From assembly GCF_018604545.1 (NCBI RefSeq), contig NZ_CP075896.1, positions 7,378,001 to 7,442,000 on the forward strand: a stretch of DNA of 64,000 bases, in the 5' to 3' direction. Position 1 is the first letter of the stretch. Each line of letters starts with the position of its first letter. This DNA is from Streptomyces koelreuteriae (lineage in GTDB: Bacteria > Actinomycetota > Actinomycetes > Streptomycetales > Streptomycetaceae). Below, piece by piece: positions 32,394 to 40,710 of the stretch. The position numbers and the translations under genes are program-made. The notes under the pieces are model-generated. The model ran no database searches, was not told where the DNA came from, and saw nothing but the letters and a program-made list of their open reading frames with translations.

Positions 32394-32966
32394 ATGACCA
32401 CGGACGAGGTACTCGCGGGTGTCGGCCCCCGGCTGCGGCAGATGCGCAAGGAGCGGGAAGTGACCCTGGCGGCGCTCTCCGAGACCACCGGCATCTCCGT
32501 CAGCACCCTGTCGCGACTGGAGTCCGGACTGCGTAAACCCAGTCTGGAACTGCTGCTGCCGATCGCGCGCGCTCACCAGGTGGCCCTGGACGAGCTGGTC
32601 GGTGCACCGCCGACGGGCGACCCGCGCGTGCGGGCGAAGCCGATCGTGATGGGCGGCCGCACCCACTGGCCGCTCACCCGCCAGCCCGGCGGCCTCCAGG
32701 CCTACAAGGTGCTGGAACCCCGGCGGAGCCTGGAGCCGGATCCGCGCACGCACGAGGGCTACGAGTGGCTGTACGTGCTGTCCGGGAAGCTGCGCCTCGT
32801 GCTGGGCGAGCACGACGTGGTGCTCACGGCGGGTGAGGCCGCCGAGTTCGACACACGCGTGCCGCACTGGTTCGGGTCGACGGGGGAGGGGCCCGTGGAG
32901 TTCCTCAGCCTGTTCGGACCGCAGGGGGAGCGGATGCACGTGCGGGCGCGGCCCAGGAAGTCGTGA
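32394..32966 (+). CDS. XRE-family regulator with C-terminal cupin domain
   Basis: This 190-residue one-component regulator has a Cro/C1-type HTH at residues 10-65 (RLRQMRKEREVTLAALSE, SVSTLSRLESGLRKPS) followed by a cupin_2 sensor domain (residues 100-180; HEGYEWLYVLSGKLRLVL, FDTRVPHWFGS). Such proteins sense small molecules or metals through the cupin. It is divergent from the CxxC flavoprotein gene. Its promoter overlaps a perfect palindrome, so autoregulation together with control of the flavoprotein is likely. Confidence 0.92.
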   Translation: MTTDEVLAGVGPRLRQMRKEREVTLAALSETTGISVSTLSRLESGLRKPSLELLLPIARAHQVALDELVGAPPTGDPRVRAKPIVMGGRTHWPLTRQPGGLQAYKVLEPRRSLEPDPRTHEGYEWLYVLSGKLRLVLGEHDVVLTAGEAAEFDTRVPHWFGSTGEGPVEFLSLFGPQGERMHVRARPRKS

Positions 32967-32989
32967 GCCGATGACTGTTCCCTGATCGG

Positions 32990-33003
32990 CAAGCAACCGC
33001 TTA
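32990..33003. promoter_or_regulatory. Operator-like inverted repeat before quinone oxidoreductase operon
   Basis: AAGC-AACC-GCTT (32991-33002) is a perfect 4+4 inverted repeat flanked by C and A, 60 bases upstream of the oxidoreductase ATG. The AAGC/GCTT arms recall TetR-family operators of actinobacterial acyl-CoA genes (KstR2-like). The regulator is not adjacent. Confidence 0.3.
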
Positions 33004-33061
33004 GTATGCGAACCGACCCCGGTCGTACGACGCAGTCGACGCAGTCCCGTGGAGGCCCCGC

Positions 33062-34030
33062 ATGCAGGCATGGCAAGTGCACGAGAACGGCGAGCCCGGC
33101 GAGGTGTTGCGCCTGGCGGACGTGGCGCGGCCGGTCCCCGGCGACGGCCAGGTCCTGCTGAAGGTGCGCGCCGCGAACATCAACTTCCCGGACGCCCTGC
33201 TGTGCCGGGGCCAGTACCAGGTCAGGCCGCCGCTGCCCTTCACCCCCGGCGTGGAGATCTGCGGCGAGACCGAGGACGGCCGCCGCGTGATCGCCAACCC
33301 GGCGCTGCCCCACGGCGGCTTCGCCGAGTACGCCGTCGCCGATGCCGCCGCCCTGCTGCCCGCGCCGGACGCCCTGGACGACGCGGAGGCCGCGGCCCTG
33401 CACATCGGCTACCAGACCGGCTGGTTCGGACTGCACCGCCGGGCCGGTCTGGAGGCCGGCGAGACCCTGCTCGTCCACGCTGCCGCAGGAGGGGTCGGCA
33501 GCGCGGCCGTGCAGCTCGGGAAGGCCGCCGGCGCCACCGTCATCGGTGTCGTCGGCGGCCCCGGGAAAGCGGCCGTCGCCCGTGAGCTGGGTTGCGACGT
33601 CGTGATCGACCGGCGCGCCGAGGACGTCGTCGCCGCCGTCAAGGAGGCCACCGGCGGCCGGGGCGCCGACGTCGTCTACGACCCGGTCGGCGGCGAGGCC
33701 TACACCCAGTCCGCCAAGGTCGTCGCCTTCGAGGGGCGCATCATCGTCGTCGGCTTCGCCGGCGGCACGATCCCCAGCCCGGCCCTGAACCACGCCCTGG
33801 TGAAGAACTACTCGATCATGGGCCTGCACTGGGGCCTCTACAACACCAAGAACCCGAAGCTGGTCCAGCACTGCCACGAGCAGCTCACCGAGCTGGCCGC
33901 CCGGGGCGCGATCAAGCCGCTGGTGAGCGAGCGCGTCCCGCTCTCGGGAGCGGCCGCCGCCGTGCAGAAGGTCGCGGACGGCCTGACCACCGGACGGATC
34001 GCCGTCGTCATGGAGGAGGCAGCAGCATGA
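33062..34030 (+). CDS. NADPH:quinone oxidoreductase, zinc-free MDR family
   Basis: This 322-residue medium-chain dehydrogenase/reductase is of the quinone oxidoreductase type. The N-terminal GroES-like domain lacks the zinc-binding cysteines, and the Rossmann domain has the AAAGGVGSAAVQLGKAAGA nucleotide-binding motif. The MDR core VKVRAANINFPDALLCRG is typical. It probably reduces a quinone or an enoyl-thioester with NADPH. ATG 33062 has GGAGG upstream. The stop overlaps the start of an acyl-CoA dehydrogenase (ATGA), so it belongs to a lipid or side-chain degradation operon, which suggests an enoyl-type substrate. Confidence 0.9.
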   Translation: MQAWQVHENGEPGEVLRLADVARPVPGDGQVLLKVRAANINFPDALLCRGQYQVRPPLPFTPGVEICGETEDGRRVIANPALPHGGFAEYAVADAAALLPAPDALDDAEAAALHIGYQTGWFGLHRRAGLEAGETLLVHAAAGGVGSAAVQLGKAAGATVIGVVGGPGKAAVARELGCDVVIDRRAEDVVAAVKEATGGRGADVVYDPVGGEAYTQSAKVVAFEGRIIVVGFAGGTIPSPALNHALVKNYSIMGLHWGLYNTKNPKLVQHCHEQLTELAARGAIKPLVSERVPLSGAAAAVQKVADGLTTGRIAVVMEEAAA

Positions 34031-35208
34031 CCAGCGCCGAGGAACTGCGCCGTCGTACCCGGGAGTTGCTGGCCGCCCATCCGCCCGCCTCGACCGACCG
34101 CCTGGACTTCCTCCGGGCCCGCTTCGACGCCGGACTCGCCTGGGTGCACTACCCGGAGGGCCTCGGCGGGCTCGACGCCCCGCGCTCGCAGCAGGCCGTC
34201 GTGGACGCCGAGCTGGAGGCGGCCGGCGCTCCCGACAACGACTCGCGCCGCAACGGCATTGGGCTCGGCATGGCCGCCCCGACGATCCTCAAGTACGGCA
34301 CCGAGGAGCAGAAGCAGCGCTTTCTGCGGCCGCTGTGGATCGGCGAGGAGGTCTGGTGCCAGCTGTTCAGCGAGCCCGGCGCCGGCTCCGACCTCGCCGC
34401 CCTCGGCACCCGCGCGGTACGCGAGGGCGACGAGTGGGTGGTCAACGGGCAGAAGGTGTGGACGTCCGGCGCGCACAACTCCCGCTGGGCGATCCTCATC
34501 GCCCGCACCGACCCGGACGTGCCCAAGCACCGGGGCATCACGTACTTCGTCTGCGACATGACCGACCCGGGCGTCGAGGTGCGGCCGCTGCGGCAGGTCA
34601 CCGGCGAGGCCGAGTTCAACGAGGTGTTCCTCACCGACGTCCGGATCCCCGACGCGCGCCGCCTCGGGGAGGTCGGCGACGGCTGGCGGGTCGCGCAGAC
34701 CACGCTGAACAACGAACGCGTCGCCATCGGCGGCATGCGGCTGCCCCGCGAGGGCGGCATGATCGGACTCGTCTCCAAGACCTGGCGCGAGCGGCCCGAG
34801 CTGCGCACCCACGACCTGCACCAGCGGCTGCTGAAGCTCTGGGTGGAGGCCGAGGTCGCCCGGCTCACCAGCGAACGGCTGCGCCAGCAGCTCGTCGTGG
34901 GCCAGCCCGGCCCCGAAGGCGCTGGCATGAAGCTCGCCTTCGCCCGCCTCAACCAGGAGATCAGTGGCCTGGACGTGGAACTCCTCGGCGAGGAGGGCCT
35001 GTTGTACGACGACTGGACGATGCGCCGCCCGGAACTGGTCGACTTCACCGGCCGCGAGGCCGGCTACCGCTATCTGCGCTCCAAGGGCAACAGCATCGAG
35101 GGCGGGACCACCGAGGTCCTGCTGAACATCGTCGCCGAACGCGTCCTCGGCCTGCCCGCCGAACCGCGCACCGACAAGGACGTCGCCTGGAAGGACCTGG
35201 CCCGATGA
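34027..35208 (+). CDS. Acyl-CoA dehydrogenase, first of an adjacent pair
   Basis: This 393-residue ACAD-fold flavoprotein has N-terminal helices, a beta-domain with CQLFSEPGAGSDLA and GQKVWTSGAHNS, and a C-terminal domain ending in NSIEGGTTEVLLN, which holds a Glu in the usual active-site region. Large N-terminal ACAD subunits like this commonly pair with a second, shorter ACAD in actinobacterial alpha2-beta2 enzymes. It overlaps both the upstream oxidoreductase and the downstream ACAD by ATGA junctions, consistent with equal expression of the subunits. The substrate is unknown. Confidence 0.92.
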   Translation: MTSAEELRRRTRELLAAHPPASTDRLDFLRARFDAGLAWVHYPEGLGGLDAPRSQQAVVDAELEAAGAPDNDSRRNGIGLGMAAPTILKYGTEEQKQRFLRPLWIGEEVWCQLFSEPGAGSDLAALGTRAVREGDEWVVNGQKVWTSGAHNSRWAILIARTDPDVPKHRGITYFVCDMTDPGVEVRPLRQVTGEAEFNEVFLTDVRIPDARRLGEVGDGWRVAQTTLNNERVAIGGMRLPREGGMIGLVSKTWRERPELRTHDLHQRLLKLWVEAEVARLTSERLRQQLVVGQPGPEGAGMKLAFARLNQEISGLDVELLGEEGLLYDDWTMRRPELVDFTGREAGYRYLRSKGNSIEGGTTEVLLNIVAERVLGLPAEPRTDKDVAWKDLAR

Positions 35209-36278
35209 CGGATCTTCTCTACTCCGAGGAGGAAGAGGCGCTGCGGGCCGCCGTACGGGACCTGCTCGCCGACCACTGCGACGCGCCCGGCGTGATCGCC
35301 CGCACCGAGTCGGACACCCCGCACCACCGTGAGGCATGGAAGGCGCTCGCCGACGGCATGGGCCTCGCGGGGCTCCTCGTGCCCGAGGACAAGGGCGGCC
35401 AGGGCGCCACGCACCGCGAAGCCGCCGTCGTCCTGGAGGAACTGGGCCGCGCGGTCGCTCCCGTGGCCTACCTGACCAGCGCCGTCGTCGCCACCGAGGC
35501 CCTGCTCGCGTGCGACGCCGACGACCTGCTCGCCGACCTGGCGTCCGGGCGGCGGATCGGCGCCCTCGCCGTTGCGCTGAACGTCGCGCCGGGCACCGCC
35601 TACAAGGTGGTCCGGCACGAGGACGGCCCACTGCGCGGCGAGCTGACCGGCATCGCGGACGCGGCCGTCGCGGACGTCCTGCTCGTGCCCGCCGACGACG
35701 GCGGCCTGTACGCGGTCGACGCCACGGCCGCGACCGTCACGCCCCAGGTCTCCCTGGACCTGACCCGCCCGCTGGCGACCGTCACGCTCGACGGGGCACC
35801 GGCCCGGCTGCTGGGCGACGCCGAGCCCGCCGTACGCCGGGCCCTGACCGCCGGAGCCGGACTGCTCGCCTCCGAACAGTTCGGGCTCGCCGACTGGGCG
35901 CTGACGGAGACCGTCCGCTATCTGAAGGAACGCAAGCAGTTCAACCGGCCCGTCGGCGGTTTCCAGGCGCTCAAGCACCGGCTGGCCCAGCTCTGGCTGG
36001 AGGTCGTCAACCTCCGCGCGGCCGCCCGAAACGCCGCCGACGCGCTGGCCACGGGCGAGGACGTCGAGGTGGCCGTCACCGTCGCCCAGGCCTTCGCGGG
36101 ACCCGTGGCCGTGCACGCCGCCGAGGAGGCACTGCAACTGCACGGCGGCATCGGCATGACATGGGAGCACCCGGCGCACCTGTACCTGAAGCGCGCCAAG
36201 GCCGACTCGATCGCCTACGGCACGGCGGGAGCCCACCGCGAGGCCCTGGCCGGACTCGTCGACCTCCAGGCCCCCTGA
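35205..36278 (+). CDS. Acyl-CoA dehydrogenase, second of an adjacent pair
   Basis: This 357-residue ACAD-fold protein is shorter and more divergent than its neighbour. The N-terminal helices (YSEEEEALRAAVRDLLADH) and the C-terminal domain (FNRPVGGFQALKHRLAQLW, LHGGIGMTWEHP) are recognisable, but the central beta-domain lacks the clear ACAD substrate signatures, as in the beta subunits of heteromeric actinobacterial ACADs (for example FadE pairs of cholesterol side-chain degradation). The ATGA overlap with the first gene supports a two-subunit enzyme. A strong terminator follows. Confidence 0.9.
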   Translation: MTDLLYSEEEEALRAAVRDLLADHCDAPGVIARTESDTPHHREAWKALADGMGLAGLLVPEDKGGQGATHREAAVVLEELGRAVAPVAYLTSAVVATEALLACDADDLLADLASGRRIGALAVALNVAPGTAYKVVRHEDGPLRGELTGIADAAVADVLLVPADDGGLYAVDATAATVTPQVSLDLTRPLATVTLDGAPARLLGDAEPAVRRALTAGAGLLASEQFGLADWALTETVRYLKERKQFNRPVGGFQALKHRLAQLWLEVVNLRAAARNAADALATGEDVEVAVTVAQAFAGPVAVHAAEEALQLHGGIGMTWEHPAHLYLKRAKADSIAYGTAGAHREALAGLVDLQAP

Positions 36279-36302
36279 CGTACACCTGGTCGACGCCCGG
36301 GG

Positions 36303-36330
36303 AAAGCCCGTCCCACCTGGGGCGGGCTTT
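36303..36330 (+). terminator. Intrinsic terminator of the acyl-CoA dehydrogenase operon
   Basis: AAAGCCCGTCCC and GGGGCGGGCTTT form a 12-bp stem with one G-T wobble and an ACCT loop, followed by TT. It lies 25 bases after the second dehydrogenase stop. The remaining bases up to 36462 hold the promoter region of the next gene, and I see nothing else in them. Confidence 0.85.
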
Positions 36331-36462
36331 TCCGTGCGCACCGCTCCGGTGAAGTGAACGCGGAGCGGCGGTCCGGCCAACTCCGTGCACGGGCCTGCCT
36401 CTTGAACCTGCCGGGACCCATACTCGCAGGGTTCCCGTCCGCCACTTCCAGGGAGGCAGAGC

Positions 36463-37326
36463 ATGGCCCTCACCACCCGTCGCAGAGCCCTCACCACCCT
36501 CGGCGCCGCCCTCGTCGGCTCGGTCGCCCTCCCCGCCACCCAGGCCGTGGCCGGCGAACGACGGCACGGCTGCCGCCCGTTGTGGCGCGCCCACGCCCAC
36601 AACGACTACGAGCATCCGCGCCCCCTCTTCGACGCCCTCGACCACCGCTTCGGCAGCGTCGAGGCCGACATCTACCTCGTGGGCGACCGGCTGCTCGTCG
36701 CCCACGACCCGGAGGACCTCGACCCCTCCCGCACCCTCGAGTCCCTCTACCTCGACCCGCTCGCCGCCCGCGTCCGCGCCAACAAGGGCCGCGTGTACCG
36801 GGGGCACCGCGGCTCGCTGCAACTCCTCGTCGACATCAAGACCGAGGGCTCGTCGACGTACCTCGAGCTCGACCGGCATCTGCGGCGCTACCGGCACCTG
36901 TTCACGACGTACGCCCACGGCCGTGTCCTCCCCGGGCCCGTCACCGCCGTGATCTCCGGCGACCGCGCGGCCCGCGCCCCCATGGAGGCCCAGCGCGTCC
37001 GGCGCGCCTTCTACGACGGCCGCCTCGCCGACCTCGGCAGCCAGTCGCCGGCCTCCTTCATCCCACTGATCAGCGACAACTGGACCCTCAACTTCACCTG
37101 GCAGGGCGTCGGCGCGTTCCCGGACGCCGAGCGGGAGAAGCTGCGGGGCATCGTCCGAGCCGCGCACGCGCGGGGGCAGAGGGTGCGGTTCTGGGCGACC
37201 CCGGATCTGGCCGGGCCCGCCCGTGACGCGGTGTGGGCCGAGCTGCTCGCCGCAGACGTCGACCACCTCAACACCGACGACCTCGCCGGACTGGAAGCCT
37301 TCCTGGACGCCCGCCGGGCGGCATAG
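36463..37326 (+). CDS. Secreted PI-PLC/glycerophosphodiester phosphodiesterase-like protein
   Basis: This exported protein of 287 residues has a twin-arginine-like signal (TTRRRALTTLG, then a hydrophobic stretch ending near AVAG, about residue 31). The mature part begins with AHAHNDYEHP and VEADIYLVGDRLLVAHD, the metal-binding and catalytic pattern of the PLC-like phosphodiesterase superfamily, closest to the AIM6-like group. It probably hydrolyses a phosphodiester outside the cell, but the substrate is unknown. ATG 36463 has GGGAGG upstream. It appears to be monocistronic. Confidence 0.82.
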   Translation: MALTTRRRALTTLGAALVGSVALPATQAVAGERRHGCRPLWRAHAHNDYEHPRPLFDALDHRFGSVEADIYLVGDRLLVAHDPEDLDPSRTLESLYLDPLAARVRANKGRVYRGHRGSLQLLVDIKTEGSSTYLELDRHLRRYRHLFTTYAHGRVLPGPVTAVISGDRAARAPMEAQRVRRAFYDGRLADLGSQSPASFIPLISDNWTLNFTWQGVGAFPDAEREKLRGIVRAAHARGQRVRFWATPDLAGPARDAVWAELLAADVDHLNTDDLAGLEAFLDARRAA

Positions 37327-37437
37327 GACTTCACACGTTCGGCGGACAGGTCAGCCACCCGGACGAACCCTCCGCTACGCCACACTTGCGGCCGAACGCC
37401 GTGAATCGGATAGGGCGGCGTGGCGGAGGAGTTGACG

Positions 37438-37632
37438 ATGGCCATTTCCATCTCTGTGGTGCTGCTGCTTGTGATCCTTGCGGTGATCTTCCTGCGCAAC
37501 GGCGGGCTGAAGGTCTCCCACGCGCTGGTCTGCCTGCTGCTCGGCTTCTACCTGGCCAGCACGAGCATCGCCCCCACCATCCACAGCGGCATCACGGCGA
37601 CGGCGGAGATCGTCAGCAGCCTGAGGCCTTGA
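37438..37632 (+). CDS. Small two-helix membrane protein
   Basis: This 64-residue protein has a hydrophobic N-terminal helix (residues 2-20, rich in Ile, Val, Leu), a short RNGG turn and a second helix (KVSHALVCLLLGFYLAS). I recall similar small proteins as widespread hypothetical membrane proteins in Streptomyces. ATG 37438 has GGAGGAG 6 bases upstream; a GTG at 37420 would extend it without a ribosome site. The last codons and the stop fall in an 8-bp tandem repeat. Confidence 0.75.
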   Translation: MAISISVVLLLVILAVIFLRNGGLKVSHALVCLLLGFYLASTSIAPTIHSGITATAEIVSSLRP

Positions 37633-37668
37633 GGCCTTGAGGCCTTGAGGCCTTGAGGCCTTGAGTTC
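37621..37668. repeat. Tandem 8-bp repeat at the end of the small membrane gene
   Basis: The unit TTGAGGCC is present about five times (first copy CTGAGGCC at 37621-37628, then four exact copies), followed by a degenerate TTGAGTTC (37661-37668). The stop codon is in the second unit, so copy-number change beyond it would not alter the protein. The repeat lies between two convergent genes. Confidence 0.85.
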
Positions 37669-37691
37669 TTGGGTGGGGGCCTTGGGGGCCC

Positions 37692-38927
37692 TCAGCTCGA
37701 GAACACGCCGATGCCGTTCGGGACGGCGCGTTCGGCGCCGCCGCTGGGGTGGTTGCGTACGGACACGGCGCTCGCGCCGGACTTCCGGGCGACCAGCGTC
37801 GACGACCCGCCGCCGTCCAGGCTGAAGGCGTCCTGTGAGCCCAGCCGCCGCATCGTGTCGGCCACTTCGGCGATCGTCAGGCCGCTGCGGTACGTGGCGC
37901 CACCGTCCAGCGCGAGCAGCAGCATGCGCTGCCCGTCGTCGGCGAGCCCCACGGCCGTACGGACGGCCGACGCCGTGTCGTCCAGCCCCGGCAGCGGTCT
38001 GCCGCCCGAGAGGACCGGATAACCGCCGAGGGCGAGACGGTACGGGACGCCGCTCGTGGCCGCCACGAGGGCGTGCTCGACCTCGACCGCTTCCCCGGTG
38101 GAGAACTTCCGAAGCTGCTGGGCACCCTCCTCCCGGCCGACCAGCACGGTCGTCCCCTCGGTGATCGGGCCGCTGCCGGGGGAGTCGGCGGTCGAGACGA
38201 CCTTGCCGTCGCGGACCGTCACCTCGTGAGTGTCCTTGCTGCACGGAGCCGCCCGGTCCGTGTCCGTGCCGCACGTGGCCCGCACCCGGGAGGCGCTGCC
38301 CCACGCGGAGGTGAACGCGCCGACGGAACCCACCGGCAGCGCGTACTGGTTGAGCCCGCCGAGCGGCAGCCGCGCGGAGGAGGTGCGGACCGAGCCGTCG
38401 AGAGCCAGCCGGTCCAGCCGGGCCCGCCGGTCGGTTCCGACCCCGAGCACGTCCTTCGTGGTCGTGCCGGGCGGCAGCGCGGGCCCGAAACGCTGGCCCT
38501 TCGGCACGGCCGCCTTGAGCGCCCGCCCGGCCGCGATCGCCGGGCCCACGCTCGCACCGGTCGCCTCGACGCCCGGGTGCTGCGTCTCGGTGATGTTGAA
38601 GAAGTCGCCGTTGACACCGGCGACGGCGCCCTGGGCGTCGGCCATCCGCGAGACCAGCGCGCGCGAGGCCACCGCCCCGGGGTACAGCAGGTCGACCTGA
38701 ACCCGAGGGTTGCCCAGGTCGACCTTGAGCACATGCGCGTGGGTCACCCCCTTGGCCGCCTGGATGTCGAAGTGCTCATAGGTGACGCCCGGCGCGACCC
38801 GGACGCGCTTGTGGACGGCATCGGCCTCAGCCGCCTCCGCCACACCCGCACCGGCCAGTGCGCCGAACACCGTGAGAAACGCCAGAACCGCTCTGCCTGC
38901 TCCGCGCCGCTTGTGACGACCTGTCAC
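37692..38927 (-). CDS. Secreted phosphodiester glycosidase family protein (NAGPA domain)
   Basis: This exported protein of 411 residues has a signal peptide at residues 1-31 (basic RHKRR, then a hydrophobic core ending near VAEAAE). The body contains the NAGPA/phosphodiester-glycosidase pattern: GVNGDFFNI and, near the C-terminus, LLLALDGG and FSLDGGGSSTLV. The family cleaves phosphodiester-linked GlcNAc in animals, but bacterial members are mostly uncharacterised and may act on cell-wall or exopolysaccharide phosphodiesters. GTG 38927 is chosen because AGGGGG precedes it closely. Confidence 0.85.
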   Translation of the reverse strand: MTGRHKRRGAGRAVLAFLTVFGALAGAGVAEAAEADAVHKRVRVAPGVTYEHFDIQAAKGVTHAHVLKVDLGNPRVQVDLLYPGAVASRALVSRMADAQGAVAGVNGDFFNITETQHPGVEATGASVGPAIAAGRALKAAVPKGQRFGPALPPGTTTKDVLGVGTDRRARLDRLALDGSVRTSSARLPLGGLNQYALPVGSVGAFTSAWGSASRVRATCGTDTDRAAPCSKDTHEVTVRDGKVVSTADSPGSGPITEGTTVLVGREEGAQQLRKFSTGEAVEVEHALVAATSGVPYRLALGGYPVLSGGRPLPGLDDTASAVRTAVGLADDGQRMLLLALDGGATYRSGLTIAEVADTMRRLGSQDAFSLDGGGSSTLVARKSGASAVSVRNHPSGGAERAVPNGIGVFSS

Positions 38928-39031
38928 CGTACCCCCTGATGCCTCGTCAGAAGTCCTCAGGGCAGTGGACCAGACGTCGGGGCACAGGAGTACGGCTGAC
39001 CGCCGACCACGCGGAAAAAGTCGGAAAAACA

Positions 39032-39045
39032 CACCCCTCCGGGTG
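39032..39045 (-). terminator. Intrinsic terminator after methyltransferase-Nudix gene
   Basis: On the minus strand CACCC-GGAG-GGGTG is followed by TGTGTTTTT, a short hairpin with a genuine T-tract, starting 3 bases after the stop codon at 39048. This is one of the few classical terminators in the window. Confidence 0.6.
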
Positions 39046-39047
39046 CT

Positions 39048-40220
39048 TCAGCCGCCGTCCGCTCCGGTGGCGTACGGCGTGTAGTGCGCGGGCGTGTGGT
39101 CGATCGGCAGCCCGGGCCGCCACGCCGTGAGGGCCTGCGCGCTGCACACGAACAGCTGATCGGGCAGCCGGTCCAGGCCGAACCAGCGCCAGCGGCCCAC
39201 GCTCTCGTCGGGCTGGTCCGCCGGCTCGCCCTGCCAGACGGTGACCCGGGCGGCCACGGTCACCCGGACGACACCGCCCGCGTCGTCGAGGAGCGACCCC
39301 AGCAGCCGGACGTCCTCCGGCCGCGCCCTGAGCCCCGTCTCCTCGCCCAGCTCGCGCACCACCGTCTCCCGCAACGACTCCCCGGGTTCCACCGTCCCGC
39401 CGGGCAGCTCCCACGTCCCGCGCCGGTGCCGGCCCAGGAGCAGCCCCCGGGGCCCGTACAGGATGGCGCCGACCCCGATCGCGGCATGAGCCGGCGGCGG
39501 CCGGTCGACGCGCGGCCGGGAGGAGACGCGGACGGGCCGGGTCACCTGGAACAGCCGGTAGGACGCGTGGTTGCCCGCCTCCGGCGTGTCGAGGACATCG
39601 ACCCGCTCCACACGCAGCCCGTACTCGGTGAGCAACTCCTTCCAGAGGTCAGGGGCGAGGACCCACATGTGCACGGTGACGTCACCGCCGCCGGCCAGCC
39701 GCAGGATCTCGGGCCGGGCCGTGACCCGGTCCGACGGGCCGTCACCGCGCGAGTTGGTGTGCAGCACCGTGAAGCAGAGCCTGCCGCCAGGCCTGAGCGC
39801 CGAGGCGAGGGCGGGCAGCAGCCGGTGCGGGTCGAGATACGGCACGGCATGCAGGGCGTAGACGACGTCGTACGGCTCCGCCGTGCGCAGATGCTCCACC
39901 GCGTCGGCCAGGACCAGCCGCAGCCCGGGCAGCGAGCCGTACCGGGCACGGGCCCGCTCCAGTTGTCCGGCCGAGGCGTCGACCGCGTCCACCAGCGCGC
40001 CGTGGGCACGCACCAGATGGGCGGCGTGCCGGGCCGGACCGCATCCGAGGTCCAGTACCCGCCGGCCCGCGAGCTCGCCCAGCACCTCGGTCCCCGGCCC
40101 GGCGCCCTCGCAACCCCAGTCGAACCGCGCCACCTCGGGCAGCTCCGTGCCACGCCGCAGATGGTGGGCTCCGTACGCACGCCAGGCCTCGGCGTTGACC
40201 TCCTCCGACGGTGTCACCAA
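39048..40220 (-). CDS. Fusion protein: SAM-dependent methyltransferase plus Nudix hydrolase
   Basis: This 390-residue two-domain protein has a class I methyltransferase at residues 1-230 with SAM motif [12 protein letters not shown] and a [12 protein letters not shown] post-motif. A Nudix domain at residues 245-375 has box elements GGTVEPGE and RELGEETGL. Whether both halves act on one substrate is unknown. The fusion recurs in Streptomyces by memory. TTG 40220 or GTG 40217 are possible starts. It begins 3 bases after the stop of the upstream luciferase-domain gene and is probably cotranscribed with it. Confidence 0.88.
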   Translation of the reverse strand: MVTPSEEVNAEAWRAYGAHHLRRGTELPEVARFDWGCEGAGPGTEVLGELAGRRVLDLGCGPARHAAHLVRAHGALVDAVDASAGQLERARARYGSLPGLRLVLADAVEHLRTAEPYDVVYALHAVPYLDPHRLLPALASALRPGGRLCFTVLHTNSRGDGPSDRVTARPEILRLAGGGDVTVHMWVLAPDLWKELLTEYGLRVERVDVLDTPEAGNHASYRLFQVTRPVRVSSRPRVDRPPPAHAAIGVGAILYGPRGLLLGRHRRGTWELPGGTVEPGESLRETVVRELGEETGLRARPEDVRLLGSLLDDAGGVVRVTVAARVTVWQGEPADQPDESVGRWRWFGLDRLPDQLFVCSAQALTAWRPGLPIDHTPAHYTPYATGADGG

Positions 40221-40223
40221 GGC

Positions 40224-40619
40224 TCAGCCGCCCGCGGCGGCGTCGCGCGGAAGCACCCTGACACGGTGGAAGTTGCATCCGGCGGGGCGCGCCTCGTCGG
40301 CGGCGGGCGGGGTCTGGTGGGCCTTGAGCGCGATGCTCACCAGGCCCAGCAGCAGATCGACGTCCGCTTCGCAGTCGAGGTGGACCGTCACCCAGGACGA
40401 TCCGGGAACCAGGTGGATCGCGCTCGAACCGGCGAGGTCGTAGTGGATGCGCTGGATGGCCCGGCGGGTGAGGTGGAGGTCCACGTCCCGTGCCGAGTGG
40501 AAGTGGAGGATCTCGTCACGGACGGAACGGATCGCCCGTCCGGTACCGCAACTCGCCGGGCCCGGCATCAGGTCGGGCCAGGCCTGCAGGCGCTCCATGG
40601 CGCGCTGGGCCAGAGTCAT
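40224..40619 (-). CDS. DUF5519/luciferase-domain protein
   Basis: This 131-residue protein has the pattern of the DUF5519 (PF17648 'luciferase domain') family: EILHFHSARDVDLHLTRRAI in the middle, a conserved Trp-Val (SSWVTVHLD) and LLGLVSIALKAH near the C-terminus. The biochemical role is unknown; the name comes from a domain of fungal luciferase and does not imply light production. It is coupled to the downstream methyltransferase-Nudix gene by a 3-base gap. Confidence 0.75.
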   Translation of the reverse strand: MTLAQRAMERLQAWPDLMPGPASCGTGRAIRSVRDEILHFHSARDVDLHLTRRAIQRIHYDLAGSSAIHLVPGSSWVTVHLDCEADVDLLLGLVSIALKAHQTPPAADEARPAGCNFHRVRVLPRDAAAGG

Positions 40620-40710
40620 GGCTCCATCGTTGCGCGCTTACCGTGTCGCAACCAGAGGTTGAGCGCTTTGTAACCGGGACGTGAGGTGGGGCGGGGGAGG
40701 CGGCTTTTCC

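Noticed and set aside
33062-36278. Horizontally acquired island
   Set aside because: Base composition and codon use look like the surroundings, and no mobility genes flank the operon.
37621-37668. Tandem TTGAGGCC units as a CRISPR array
   Set aside because: The units are 8 bp with no spacers; it is a simple tandem repeat.
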